Shown: positions 1 to 5,419 of the stretch, piece by piece | Numbering within the stretch: position 1 is the first letter of the stretch | Layout of the letters: each line of letters starts with the position of its first letter | Assembly: GCA_903832475.1 (NCBI GenBank) | Contig: CAILBQ010000420.1 | Location: 1 to 5,419 of the forward strand | Source: an uncultured Acidobacteriota bacterium | Lineage (GTDB): Bacteria; Acidobacteriota; Terriglobia; Terriglobales; Acidobacteriaceae | Length of the DNA: 5,419 bases | Direction of reading: 5' to 3' | The notes under the pieces: model-generated | Database searches by the model: none | Told to the model about the DNA's origin: nothing | The model's input: only the letters and a program-made list of their open reading frames with translations | Position numbers and translations under genes: made by a program

Positions 1-46
1 ACCGAAAGAAATTTAAGAACAAAACAATGACGCTCTGTTGAATGAG

Positions 47-1354
47 CTAGCGGGTGTTGGACAGGTTCGTGGAGGGCACAGTGTTCTGGGCAGTGACGGG
101 GTTGGTTTTGTCATTAAAGTAATTGCGATCCCAAAGGCTGCGGTAGAAGAGGCCAGTGAGTTCTGCGGCGCGCGGACCGAAGGTAGGACGACCGCCCTCG
201 AGGAAAAATACCGTCACCAGCGAACCCTGGGGCGAATCGGAGTAAGAAGCAAACCAGCCGAAGCGGGTGCCTTTGTCGGAGCAGGTCCCGGTTTTGCCGA
301 AGACGGGAAGTTCGTGGAAATTGACCCGGAGCGAGCGGGCGGTGCCGTATTCGACTGCGCCGGCCATGCCGTCCTGGAGGTCGGGAACGAACTTGCTGAT
401 TTCGAGGGTGCGCTTGATGCGGGGCTCGAATGCAGCGGCTTCTTCGGGAGTGGCGGGGTGCTGGAGATAGTAAAGTGTACCGCCGTTGGCGATGGCCGCG
501 ACGAAGGCGCCAAGCTGCAGCGGGGTCATGGAGACACCCTGGCCGAAGCTGCACATGCGGCCGACGCCGCCCTCGGAGGCGGGAAGCTCATGGTCGGGGT
601 AGGTGCCGAGCTGCTCGCCGGGGATGTTGTATCCGGCCAACTCGCCGAGGCCGAACTGGGTGGCGTAATGGCGGACGCGCTCAAACCCGAGTTCCCTTCC
701 CATTTCTTCAAAGTACAAATTGTTGGAGTGGGCCAGGGCGTCGGTCATGTTCATGCGGAAGCCCCCCAGGTTGACCGGGGTGTCGCGGGTGACCAGGCCC
801 TCGGAAAGGGCGGCTAAGCCGACGGAAAGCTTGATGGTGGAGCAGGGCTCGGCGCCGGGCGAGAGGGCGAGCTTCTGATTCACCATGGCCAGGATGCGGC
901 CATTGGCGGGGTTGATGACCACGGCGGTGCCGTTCATGTTGCCCAGGGCGTCAATTGCGGCTGCGCGGATGGTGGGGTCTTCCCCGGCCGTGACGTCACC
1001 TTCGCCCTGGCCGGTGACGAAGGAACTGGCGGTGAAGCGTTCGTAGAAATGATGGCGGCGGCCTGCAAGGGTTGCGCGCTGGATGGCGCCGTGGCGGGTG
1101 CGGAGGGCTTTGCCGGAAAGGTGGCCGGCCACGCGGGCGGTTGGGGAATGTTGTGCGACGCGCGCTCCGGAAGCGGCGACAGAACGTCCGGTGCCGGTAG
1201 CGGCGTGAGCGTGGGCGTGAGATTTCGAGGCCAAATGGGGAGCGGCGGTGCGGGTGTGGTGCACGTTGTGCGGCACGTTGGCGGCCCCCGCCACGCGAGG
1301 CAAAGGTAAGAAAGTCAAGGCAACGGTCACGGCAACGGAAAGCAGAAACTTCAT
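47..1354 (-). CDS. Secreted single-domain penicillin-binding transpeptidase
   Basis: A 435-residue protein, probably a D,D-transpeptidase that cross-links peptidoglycan stems on the outer face of the cytoplasmic membrane, or a related serine acyl-enzyme. Residues 1-25 form a signal peptide (Lys2, hydrophobic core, AGA/A cleavage context) with no lipobox cysteine. Residues 26-110 are a low-complexity spacer rich in His, Ala and Arg. The catalytic domain covers about 135-410: S172-T-I-K175 carries the nucleophile, S210-N-N is the SxN motif, and K354-T-G-T is the third motif. It lacks the N-terminal dimerisation domain of FtsI/PBP2-type class B proteins and the glycosyltransferase of class A, so it is a catalytic domain on a flexible leader. 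The start is supported by AAGGAAG nine bases upstream. It lies 320 bp downstream of ftsZ on the same strand and probably has its own promoter. A class D beta-lactamase-like role is less likely, because SxN rather than SxV is present. Family is secure; a division role is inference. Confidence 0.9.
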   Translation of the reverse strand: MKFLLSVAVTVALTFLPLPRVAGAANVPHNVHHTRTAAPHLASKSHAHAHAATGTGRSVAASGARVAQHSPTARVAGHLSGKALRTRHGAIQRATLAGRRHHFYERFTASSFVTGQGEGDVTAGEDPTIRAAAIDALGNMNGTAVVINPANGRILAMVNQKLALSPGAEPCSTIKLSVGLAALSEGLVTRDTPVNLGGFRMNMTDALAHSNNLYFEEMGRELGFERVRHYATQFGLGELAGYNIPGEQLGTYPDHELPASEGGVGRMCSFGQGVSMTPLQLGAFVAAIANGGTLYYLQHPATPEEAAAFEPRIKRTLEISKFVPDLQDGMAGAVEYGTARSLRVNFHELPVFGKTGTCSDKGTRFGWFASYSDSPQGSLVTVFFLEGGRPTFGPRAAELTGLFYRSLWDRNYFNDKTNPVTAQNTVPSTNLSNTR

Positions 1355-1363
1355 GAAGGAGAG

Positions 1364-1370
1364 CTTCCTT
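1364..1370 (-). promoter_or_regulatory. Ribosome binding site of the transpeptidase gene
   Basis: On the minus strand AAGGAAG stands nine bases before the ATG at 1354. This supports that start, which also gives a clean signal peptide. The AAGGA at its 5' end can pair with a TCCTT just before the ATG (five-base arms, five-base loop), so a weak SD-hiding stem is possible. Confidence 0.6.
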
Positions 1371-1497
1371 GAATCTCAGTCTCGCTCCCGGGAGGCTTTC
1401 CGTGCTTGCCTTTCATTCCCGAAAACGGCTCAACAGGGTAGTGGTGGGACGTTCTGGCCAAGAAAATGTCGACCGGCTTGCCCAATGCACAGCGTCT

Positions 1498-1511
1498 GAC
1501 CTCGCCAGGTC
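1498..1511. repeat. Inverted repeat GACCT-CGCC-AGGTC
   Basis: Five-base perfect arms around a four-base loop, immediately abutting the next palindrome (1512-1524). It would lie in the transpeptidase mRNA leader if the candidate promoter is real. No T-tract follows on either strand, so it does not look like a terminator. With arms this short it could be chance. Confidence 0.4.
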
Positions 1512-1524
1512 TGCACATTGTGCA
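1512..1524. promoter_or_regulatory. Palindrome TGCACA-T-TGTGCA, possible operator
   Basis: A perfect 13-bp inverted repeat with a one-base centre, too tight to form an RNA hairpin but typical in form of a dimeric regulator site. The hexamer TGCACA recurs at 1521-1526 (a 9-bp-period repeat of TGCACAT) and at 1486-1491. The site is about 50-60 bp downstream of the candidate promoter. I cannot assign a regulator. Confidence 0.35.
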
Positions 1525-1579
1525 CATCTCCGTTGCGGTCCGAGCCGGTTACTAAAGTTATCGCTGAGTGCTTACTTGC

Positions 1580-1608
1580 ACTGTACAGAGTACGATGCGG
1601 AAAAACAA
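1580..1608 (-). promoter_or_regulatory. Candidate sigma-70-type promoter for the transpeptidase gene
   Basis: Read on the minus strand, TTGTTT (1608-1603) is followed after 17 bp by TACAGT (1585-1580), fair matches to the -35 and -10 hexamers at the optimal spacing. It lies in the AT-richer part of the gap and would give a leader of roughly 220 nt before the transpeptidase ATG. The -10 box overlaps the 8-bp palindrome CTGTACAG (1581-1588), where a repressor could sit. This is a motif match by eye only. Confidence 0.35.
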
Positions 1609-1674
1609 TGCAAATCTTCCTGGTTCTTGACGCTAATTCTGCAAATCGGAACTCAGATAAAGCGATTTCCGGCC

Positions 1675-3273
1675 CTAGAACTGGCCGCGACGCAAAAATG
1701 CTGGGACATCGAGATCGGGCTGCTCGGCCTCCGGCGCGCTTGAGAAAGCTGACGGCTCGGAGAGTTCTGCGAAACGCGGCGGTGGTGGGACGTCCGTGTG
1801 AGTTTCCTGGTCATGGGCGAAACGAACGGCAAATTCACGAGCCAAATCGGGATCGAGCCGGTATTCCTGCCGAGCGCCGGGGCGCTGCTCAGGAGCCGAG
1901 GACGTAACGCCGGAACGATATTCGGGCGCAATGTCGGGTGTCGCAACGGGGGCGGAAAAGGGCTCAGCCACGGTCGCGTGGGCCATAACGGGCCGGGGTT
2001 CAGGCTGCGTCTGAGGATCCAAGTGCTGAGCCCAGGTGGGAGATTCGAGTTCATCTTCTACCTCGCTCATGAAGCGGAGCGGGGCGGGATCGGCTTCTTT
2101 CATCCAGGTGTCGGGGGCGACGACGGGAACGGAGACAACCGGGACGGCTTCGACATCAAGCATGCGGGAGCGGCGGTCGGGGCTCTGGTCGCGAAAGCCG
2201 GTGGCGATCACGGTGATCTTAACGTCGTCTCCCATTTTTTCGTCGAGCACGGCGCCGAAGATGATGTTGGCGTCTTCATGAGCGGAGGTCTGGATGAGGG
2301 TGGACGCGGCGTTGACTTCAGAGAGCTTGAGGGAGCTGGAGCCGGTGATGTTGATGAGGATGCCGCGGGCTCCGTCGATGGCGCCTTCTTCGAGCAGCGG
2401 GGAGGCCATCGCCGCTTGCGCTGCTTCTACGGCGCGGTTTTCACCGGAACGGATAGCGGTGCCCATCACGGCGTGGCCCATGCCGGCCATGGTGGTTTTG
2501 ACGTCGGCGAAGTCGCGGTTGATGATGCCGGGGATGGTGATGATGTCGGAGATGCCCTGGACGCCTTGGCGGAGAACGTCGTCGGCGATGCGGAAGGACT
2601 CGAAGAAGCCGGCATCTTTGGCGACAGCGAGGAGCTTTTCGTTGGGGATGACGATCATCGTGTCGACCGACTCGAGCAGCTCGGCCATGCCGCGCTCGGC
2701 CTGCTGAAGGCGGCGCTTGCCTTCGAAGGCGAAGGGACGGGTGACGACGGCGACGGTGAGGATACCCATCTCGGACGCGAGCGAGGCGATGACCGGAGCG
2801 GCGCCGGTACCGGTGCCTCCGCCGAGGCCGGCGGTGACGAAGACCATGTCTGCGCCCTCGAGCGCTTCGATGATCTTGTCGGAGTCTTCAAGGGCGGCGC
2901 GGCGGCCGACGTCGGGGTTGGCGCCTGCCCCGAGGCCGGCGGTGAGACGCACGCCGAGCTGGAGCTTGACCGGGGCTTGAGAGAGTTTCAGCGCCTGAAC
3001 ATCCGTGTTGGCGGTGATGAACTCGACGCCTTCGAGGCCCGCGGAAATCATGCGGTTGACGGCGTTGCCGCCGCCGCCGCCGACGCCGATGACCTTGATG
3101 CGCGCGCCGTGCGGAATTTCATCGTGGAATTGAATGCGAATGGGTTCTGCGTTGTTTCCTGATGCCGAGGTGTTCCCTGCCCCGTTTGCGTCTGGTTGCT
3201 CGTGAAAATCCATCTGTGCTGCCTCCGCCTGTATTTCCTTAAGGAGTTGCTGAATATCCTCGGTTCCGTTCAT
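1675..3273 (-). CDS. ftsZ: Cell division GTPase FtsZ
   Basis: Tubulin-like GTPase of 532 residues that polymerises into the cytokinetic ring at midcell. An N-terminal extension of about 55 residues precedes the GTPase core. The core shows the nucleotide-binding glycine loop (GVGGGGGN, 64-70), the tubulin signature GGGTGTG (151-157), and the T7 synergy loop NRDFAD (252-257), whose aspartates complete the active site of the neighbouring subunit. The core ends near 362. A Pro/Glu/Ala-rich, probably disordered linker (about 365-518) leads to the conserved C-terminal peptide DLDVPAFLRRGQF, the docking site for FtsA and other ring partners. At 532 residues it is longer than the usual 380-400 because of the extension and linker. 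A second ATG at residue 21 (3213) has a perfect SD and may be the true start. It lies 187 bp after ftsA, with a hairpin repeat between. All catalytic motifs are intact. Confidence 0.98.
   Translation of the reverse strand: MNGTEDIQQLLKEIQAEAAQMDFHEQPDANGAGNTSASGNNAEPIRIQFHDEIPHGARIKVIGVGGGGGNAVNRMISAGLEGVEFITANTDVQALKLSQAPVKLQLGVRLTAGLGAGANPDVGRRAALEDSDKIIEALEGADMVFVTAGLGGGTGTGAAPVIASLASEMGILTVAVVTRPFAFEGKRRLQQAERGMAELLESVDTMIVIPNEKLLAVAKDAGFFESFRIADDVLRQGVQGISDIITIPGIINRDFADVKTTMAGMGHAVMGTAIRSGENRAVEAAQAAMASPLLEEGAIDGARGILINITGSSSLKLSEVNAASTLIQTSAHEDANIIFGAVLDEKMGDDVKITVIATGFRDQSPDRRSRMLDVEAVPVVSVPVVAPDTWMKEADPAPLRFMSEVEDELESPTWAQHLDPQTQPEPRPVMAHATVAEPFSAPVATPDIAPEYRSGVTSSAPEQRPGARQEYRLDPDLAREFAVRFAHDQETHTDVPPPPRFAELSEPSAFSSAPEAEQPDLDVPAFLRRGQF
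3222..3226 (-). promoter_or_regulatory. Strong internal SD pointing to the ftsZ ATG at 3213
   Basis: On the minus strand GGAGG lies eight bases before an in-frame ATG (3213-3211), ideal spacing. The upstream ATG at 3273 has only GAGGA about 16 bases away, at the edge of the hairpin repeat. FtsZ may therefore begin at Met21, giving 512 residues with the GTPase core unaffected. The GGAGG could be incidental, since it also encodes part of the putative extension (Ala-Glu-Ala). Confidence 0.5.
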
Positions 3274-3290
3274 TCTCTGATGGAAACTTT

Positions 3291-3355
3291 CCTCAGGGGC
3301 TAAAGCCCTCCCGGCTTGATGGCTTTCTCGGCACGGCTGAAGCCGTGCCCTTCCA
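3291..3355. repeat. Two-hairpin interspersed repeat between ftsA and ftsZ
   Basis: It contains two perfect inverted repeats: GGGCT-AA-AGCCC (3297-3308) and GGCACGGCT-GA-AGCCGTGCC (3330-3349), joined by about 21 bp and flanked by CCTCAGG on one side and CTTCC on the other. I recall palindromes of this wording as common dispersed repeats in acidobacterial intergenic DNA; the copy number here cannot be seen from one window. It would form stable stems in an ftsA-ftsZ transcript. No T-tract follows the stems on the minus strand, so it is not a standard terminator; mRNA stabilisation or processing is possible. Confidence 0.7.
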
Positions 3356-3460
3356 CAAAACCATGCTGATTCAGTTTCGCCGCAGCCTTTGAAGTCATGC
3401 CGTTGAAAAGCTCTCGAAATCCGGAATCTTGATCGCTCTGCGCAACTCTATCTCTGAATA

Positions 3461-4669
3461 CTACAAACTTGCTGCGAAGATGGCGCGCAGCTTTCCGCGC
3501 AGACTGTTGTTCTCTGCGGTACGTGTCTGCTGTTTTCTGTGGGAATAAAGCAGCATACCCACCAACGTTGCGTAGGAAGGGTGCGTCAGTTCGGTCGGCA
3601 TGCGCGAGATTTGCACAGGCTGGCCGATGCGGGCGCGAACGTGGAGAGCGCTTTCGGTGACTTCGAGCAAGCCGGGGAGGATGGATGCGCCGCCGGTGAG
3701 CACGCATCCAGCGCCGAGTGCGCCGAGAACGCCGCCATCGCGCAGGCTGCGGCGAACCATGTCGAAGAGCTCTCGGGCGCGAGGCTCGAGAATTTCGGCG
3801 ACCATGCGATGGCGGATCATAGTGGGATGCGGATTACGGATTTCGATTTCCTCGTCGAGCGGGATGGCGGTGACAACGGAGTGGCCGTATTTCAGCTTCA
3901 ACTGCTCGGCCTGAGCGACGGGAATCTGCAGGACCACGGCGAGGTCGTTGGTGAAGTGCTGGCCGCCGAAAGGAATGCTGCCAGTGTGAGCAACGGCACC
4001 CTCGAAGAAAACGACGAGTTCGGTGGAGTGCGCGCCGATGTCGAGGACGCAGACGCCGAGTTCTCGCTCGTCTGCGGTCAGGGTAGCTTCAGCGGCTGCG
4101 ATGGCTTCGAAAACGGTGTCGGTCACTTCCAAACCCGCCCGGTTGGCGCAGGTGACGATGCTCTGCTGGGCGCTGCCGGAGCAGGTCGACATGTGCAGGT
4201 CGACTTCGAGGCGGCTGCCGACCATGCCGACGGGGTCGTGGATGCCGGGCTGGTCATCGAGGACGAACTGGCGCGTGAGCAGGTGAAGGATTTCACGGTC
4301 GGCGGGCAGGGAGACGGCGCGAGCGCGTTCGACGGCGCTGGAAACGTCATCCTTGCTGATTTCGCGCATGCGCGAGCCGAAGTTAAGGCCGGCGGTGGTG
4401 TTGACGCCGGTGACATTGGGTCCGCCGACGCCGACCATGCACTCATCGATGTTGACGCGCACGAGCTGCTCGGCGCGATCGCTGGCAGCCTTGACGGCGC
4501 GGGCAGCAGGGCCGAGCTCGGCGATAAGGCCTTTGCGCATGCCTGCCGACTCAACTACAGAGTGAGCACGGTATCGCAGGGCGCCTTCATTGGTGTCGGC
4601 GGCGAGCACGCGCGTCCAGGAGCTGCCTACGTCGAGGACGACTGTCAGATTTTCCTGTTTCTGGCTCAT
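3461..4669 (-). CDS. ftsA: Cell division protein FtsA, actin-like membrane anchor of FtsZ
   Basis: A 402-residue actin-fold ATPase that binds the FtsZ C-terminal peptide and ties the ring to the cytoplasmic membrane while recruiting later divisome proteins. Visible motifs are phosphate-1 (VLDVGSSWTR, 11-20), the FtsA-specific 1C/SHS2 subdomain (about 85-165), phosphate-2 (LDIGAHSTEL, 209-218) and the adenosine motif (VLTGGASILPG, 323-333). The C-terminal SLRGKLRAIFAASL (389-402) is an amphipathic membrane-targeting helix after a short polar linker. Length is normal for the family. Phosphate-2 reads GAHS where many homologues have GGGT, a mild variation. The start is the only one possible upstream of the ATPase core: an in-frame TAG lies at 4684-4682. 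No SD is visible; the leader is pyrimidine-rich because of a tandem repeat. It follows ftsQ by 70 bp, consistent with one operon. Confidence 0.97.
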   Translation of the reverse strand: MSQKQENLTVVLDVGSSWTRVLAADTNEGALRYRAHSVVESAGMRKGLIAELGPAARAVKAASDRAEQLVRVNIDECMVGVGGPNVTGVNTTAGLNFGSRMREISKDDVSSAVERARAVSLPADREILHLLTRQFVLDDQPGIHDPVGMVGSRLEVDLHMSTCSGSAQQSIVTCANRAGLEVTDTVFEAIAAAEATLTADERELGVCVLDIGAHSTELVVFFEGAVAHTGSIPFGGQHFTNDLAVVLQIPVAQAEQLKLKYGHSVVTAIPLDEEIEIRNPHPTMIRHRMVAEILEPRARELFDMVRRSLRDGGVLGALGAGCVLTGGASILPGLLEVTESALHVRARIGQPVQISRMPTELTHPSYATLVGMLLYSHRKQQTRTAENNSLRGKLRAIFAASL

Positions 4670-4676
4670 AAGTGCA

Positions 4677-4718
4677 GGGACCTAGGGACAGGGAGTAGAG
4701 AGTAAGCAGTAGGGAGTC
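4677..4718. repeat. Degenerate 7-bp tandem repeat in the ftsQ-ftsA gap
   Basis: Read on the plus strand, six heptamers follow one another: GGGACCT, AGGGACA, GGGAGTA, GAGAGTA, AGCAGTA, GGGAGTC. The last four fit a consensus close to GGGAGTA; the first two are more diverged. The array fills 42 of the 70 intergenic bases and ends seven bases before the ftsA ATG. On the transcribed (minus-sense) RNA it is a C/U-rich stretch, so it takes the place where an SD would be expected. Heptameric short tandem repeats of this type are known in several bacterial groups; their function is unknown. Confidence 0.6.
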
Positions 4719-4739
4719 GATTGGATCGTAGTGCTTGAG

Positions 4740-5419
4740 TCATTGGCCCTGCCTTGTGGATGCAGGAGCCGCGGGCTTGTGCTTGCTGGATTTGAGTTGA
4801 GCTGCTTTTTCTGCTTTGAGTCGGGCGGCTTTCTTGCGTGCTTCCGCAGCCTTATGTTGTGCGGCGAGGGACGCGGTCGTAAGGGCCGCCGCTCTAGGCT
4901 TGGCGGGGGACGAAGCGGTCGCCGGTTTCGGGGCTGTTTGCGCTGCCGCGTGAAGCACGGTGATTTTGGCCGGCGATGGGGATGGTTGGTCGGAGGCCAT
5001 CTCCAGAGGGACTTCGCCGCTGTAGCGGAGGTCGACACCGATCAGGTGCGGGTAGCGCTGGCGCCATTCCGCTACGTGCGATTTGTAAACGCCGAGGCGC
5101 TCAAGGAAATGATCTTCGCCGAAGTGGGCGAGGATGTCGGAGCCCTGTTCGGGCATGGTCGCGCGCAGATCTTCGGGGTCGGAGAGATCGATTTCGCTGA
5201 CCTGGTCGGTGCGGTGCTGGTGGTCCTGGTCGAGTTCGGCGAGAAAGCGCTGGTAGACGGCCATGCGGGTACGGCGGGCGGCGAGCGAGTCGCGGGCGTC
5301 GATGCCGGTGATGACGGGGAATGAGTAATGATGCTGGGCCATCATGCTGGGCGGCTCGGAGAGGATCACGCCTTCAGCGTCGGCCAACTCGATCTGCGAG
5401 CCCTGGCGAACGAAGGCGA
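4740..5419 (-). CDS. ftsQ: Cell division protein FtsQ, C-terminal part (5' end outside the window)
   Basis: The frame stays open to the window edge, where it reads AFVRQGSQIELADAEGV, typical of the FtsQ beta domain. The start, cytoplasmic tail, transmembrane helix and POTRA domain therefore lie beyond 5419. FtsQ is a bitopic inner-membrane protein that, with FtsB and FtsL, connects the early ring to septal peptidoglycan synthesis. The 225 visible residues include the beta domain (about 1-138), with FPVITGI near its start and YPHLIGVDLRYSGEVPL near its end, the conserved strand region before the FtsB-binding C terminus. Then comes an unusual tail of about 85 residues (4743-4997), rich in Ala, Pro, Ser and Lys, with 15 Lys/Arg against 3 Asp/Glu and a likely helical stretch. 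Many FtsQ proteins end soon after the VDLRY strand. An apparent TTG start at 5387 is not the real start. Confidence 0.93.
   Translation of the reverse strand, partial: AFVRQGSQIELADAEGVILSEPPSMMAQHHYSFPVITGIDARDSLAARRTRMAVYQRFLAELDQDHQHRTDQVSEIDLSDPEDLRATMPEQGSDILAHFGEDHFLERLGVYKSHVAEWRQRYPHLIGVDLRYSGEVPLEMASDQPSPSPAKITVLHAAAQTAPKPATASSPAKPRAAALTTASLAAQHKAAEARKKAARLKAEKAAQLKSSKHKPAAPASTRQGQ

Larger units (their letters stand above)
1355..1674. other. Intergenic region between ftsZ and the transpeptidase gene
   Basis: These 320 bp separate ftsZ from the transpeptidase gene. I see no convincing gene: the open frames crossing it on the plus strand run into ftsZ antisense, start from weak codons and resemble nothing I know. 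There is no hairpin followed by a T-tract after the ftsZ stop, so no intrinsic terminator is visible. The region is less GC-rich near the ftsZ end (about 1550-1670) and holds a candidate sigma-70-type promoter directed at the transpeptidase, two abutting inverted repeats and three TGCACA hexamers, listed separately. Confidence 0.6.

Noticed and set aside
38..817. Open frame of 259 codons on the plus strand
   Set aside because: It is antisense to the transpeptidase in exact codon register. Stops there require TTA, CTA or TCA codons in the real gene, which are rare in GC-rich DNA. The product has no recognisable domain.
1369..1907. Possible small genes on the plus strand in the ftsZ-transpeptidase gap (1369-1743 and 1518-1907)
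   Set aside because: Both run into ftsZ antisense, one begins with TTG, neither has a clear SD, and neither product resembles a known protein.
1798..3162. Open frame of 454 codons on the plus strand opposite ftsZ
   Set aside because: Same codon-register antisense effect; Gly/Asp/Val-rich low-complexity product, while the opposite strand encodes an unmistakable FtsZ.
3297..3349. Intrinsic terminator between ftsA and ftsZ
   Set aside because: The stems are good, but no T-tract follows in the direction of transcription; the dispersed-repeat explanation fits better.
3300..3707. Minus-strand open frame of 135 codons across the ftsA end and the gap to ftsZ
   Set aside because: It starts inside ftsA in another frame, and its C terminus (GHGFSRAEKAIKPGGL) is merely the translation of the hairpin repeat.
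3539..4705. Open frame of 388 codons on the plus strand opposite ftsA
   Set aside because: Codon-register antisense shadow of ftsA with an Ala/Gly/Asp-biased product and no known motif.
5385..5387. TTG start for ftsQ
   Set aside because: Homology to the FtsQ beta domain continues upstream (AFVRQGSQIE) to the window edge, so the gene is cut by the window rather than starting here.
1..5419. A previously undescribed defence, mobile or biosynthetic system
   Set aside because: Every long gene is explained by the dcw division cluster or a penicillin-binding domain. No integrase, transposase, CRISPR, tRNA or toxin-antitoxin signature is visible.

Overview
The window holds the 3' part of a division-and-cell-wall (dcw) cluster, read entirely on the minus strand (right to left): ftsQ (5' end cut off by the window edge), ftsA, ftsZ, and then, after a 320-bp gap, a secreted stand-alone penicillin-binding transpeptidase. 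The DNA is GC-rich. The ftsQ-ftsA-ftsZ order, the FtsZ T7-loop wording (NRDFADVKTTM) and an intergenic palindrome of the type GGCACGGCT-GA-AGCCGTGCC suggest Acidobacteriota, probably class Terriglobia. That assignment rests on remembered family features, not on a search.

Layout from right to left. 5419-4740: C-terminal 225 residues of FtsQ, ending in a long Ala/Pro/Lys-rich tail. 4739-4670: 70-bp gap largely filled by a degenerate 7-bp tandem repeat, so ftsA lacks a recognisable Shine-Dalgarno (SD) sequence. 4669-3461: complete ftsA with its C-terminal membrane-binding helix. 3460-3274: 187-bp gap carrying a two-hairpin interspersed repeat next to ftsZ. 3273-1675: ftsZ with intact GTPase motifs, a long disordered linker and a canonical C-terminal peptide; it has two credible starts, the inner one with the much better SD. 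1674-1355: 320-bp gap with a candidate promoter and a cluster of small palindromes and TGCACA repeats. 1354-47: the transpeptidase, with signal peptide, His-rich spacer and the SxxK, SxN and KTG motifs. In positions 46-1, downstream of this gene, I see no gene and no convincing terminator.

How the genes work together: FtsZ forms the cytokinetic ring, FtsA anchors it to the membrane through its C-terminal helix, FtsQ (with FtsB and FtsL, not in the window) links the cytoplasmic ring to periplasmic septal wall synthesis, and the transpeptidase could cross-link or modify peptidoglycan at the envelope. The first three assignments are secure. The transpeptidase's connection to division is inferred from position only.

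I found no undescribed multi-gene system. The points most worth a second look are the cysteines flanking the active-site motifs of the transpeptidase, the repeats occupying both intergenic gaps of the fts genes, the ftsZ start choice, and the palindrome cluster upstream of the transpeptidase.
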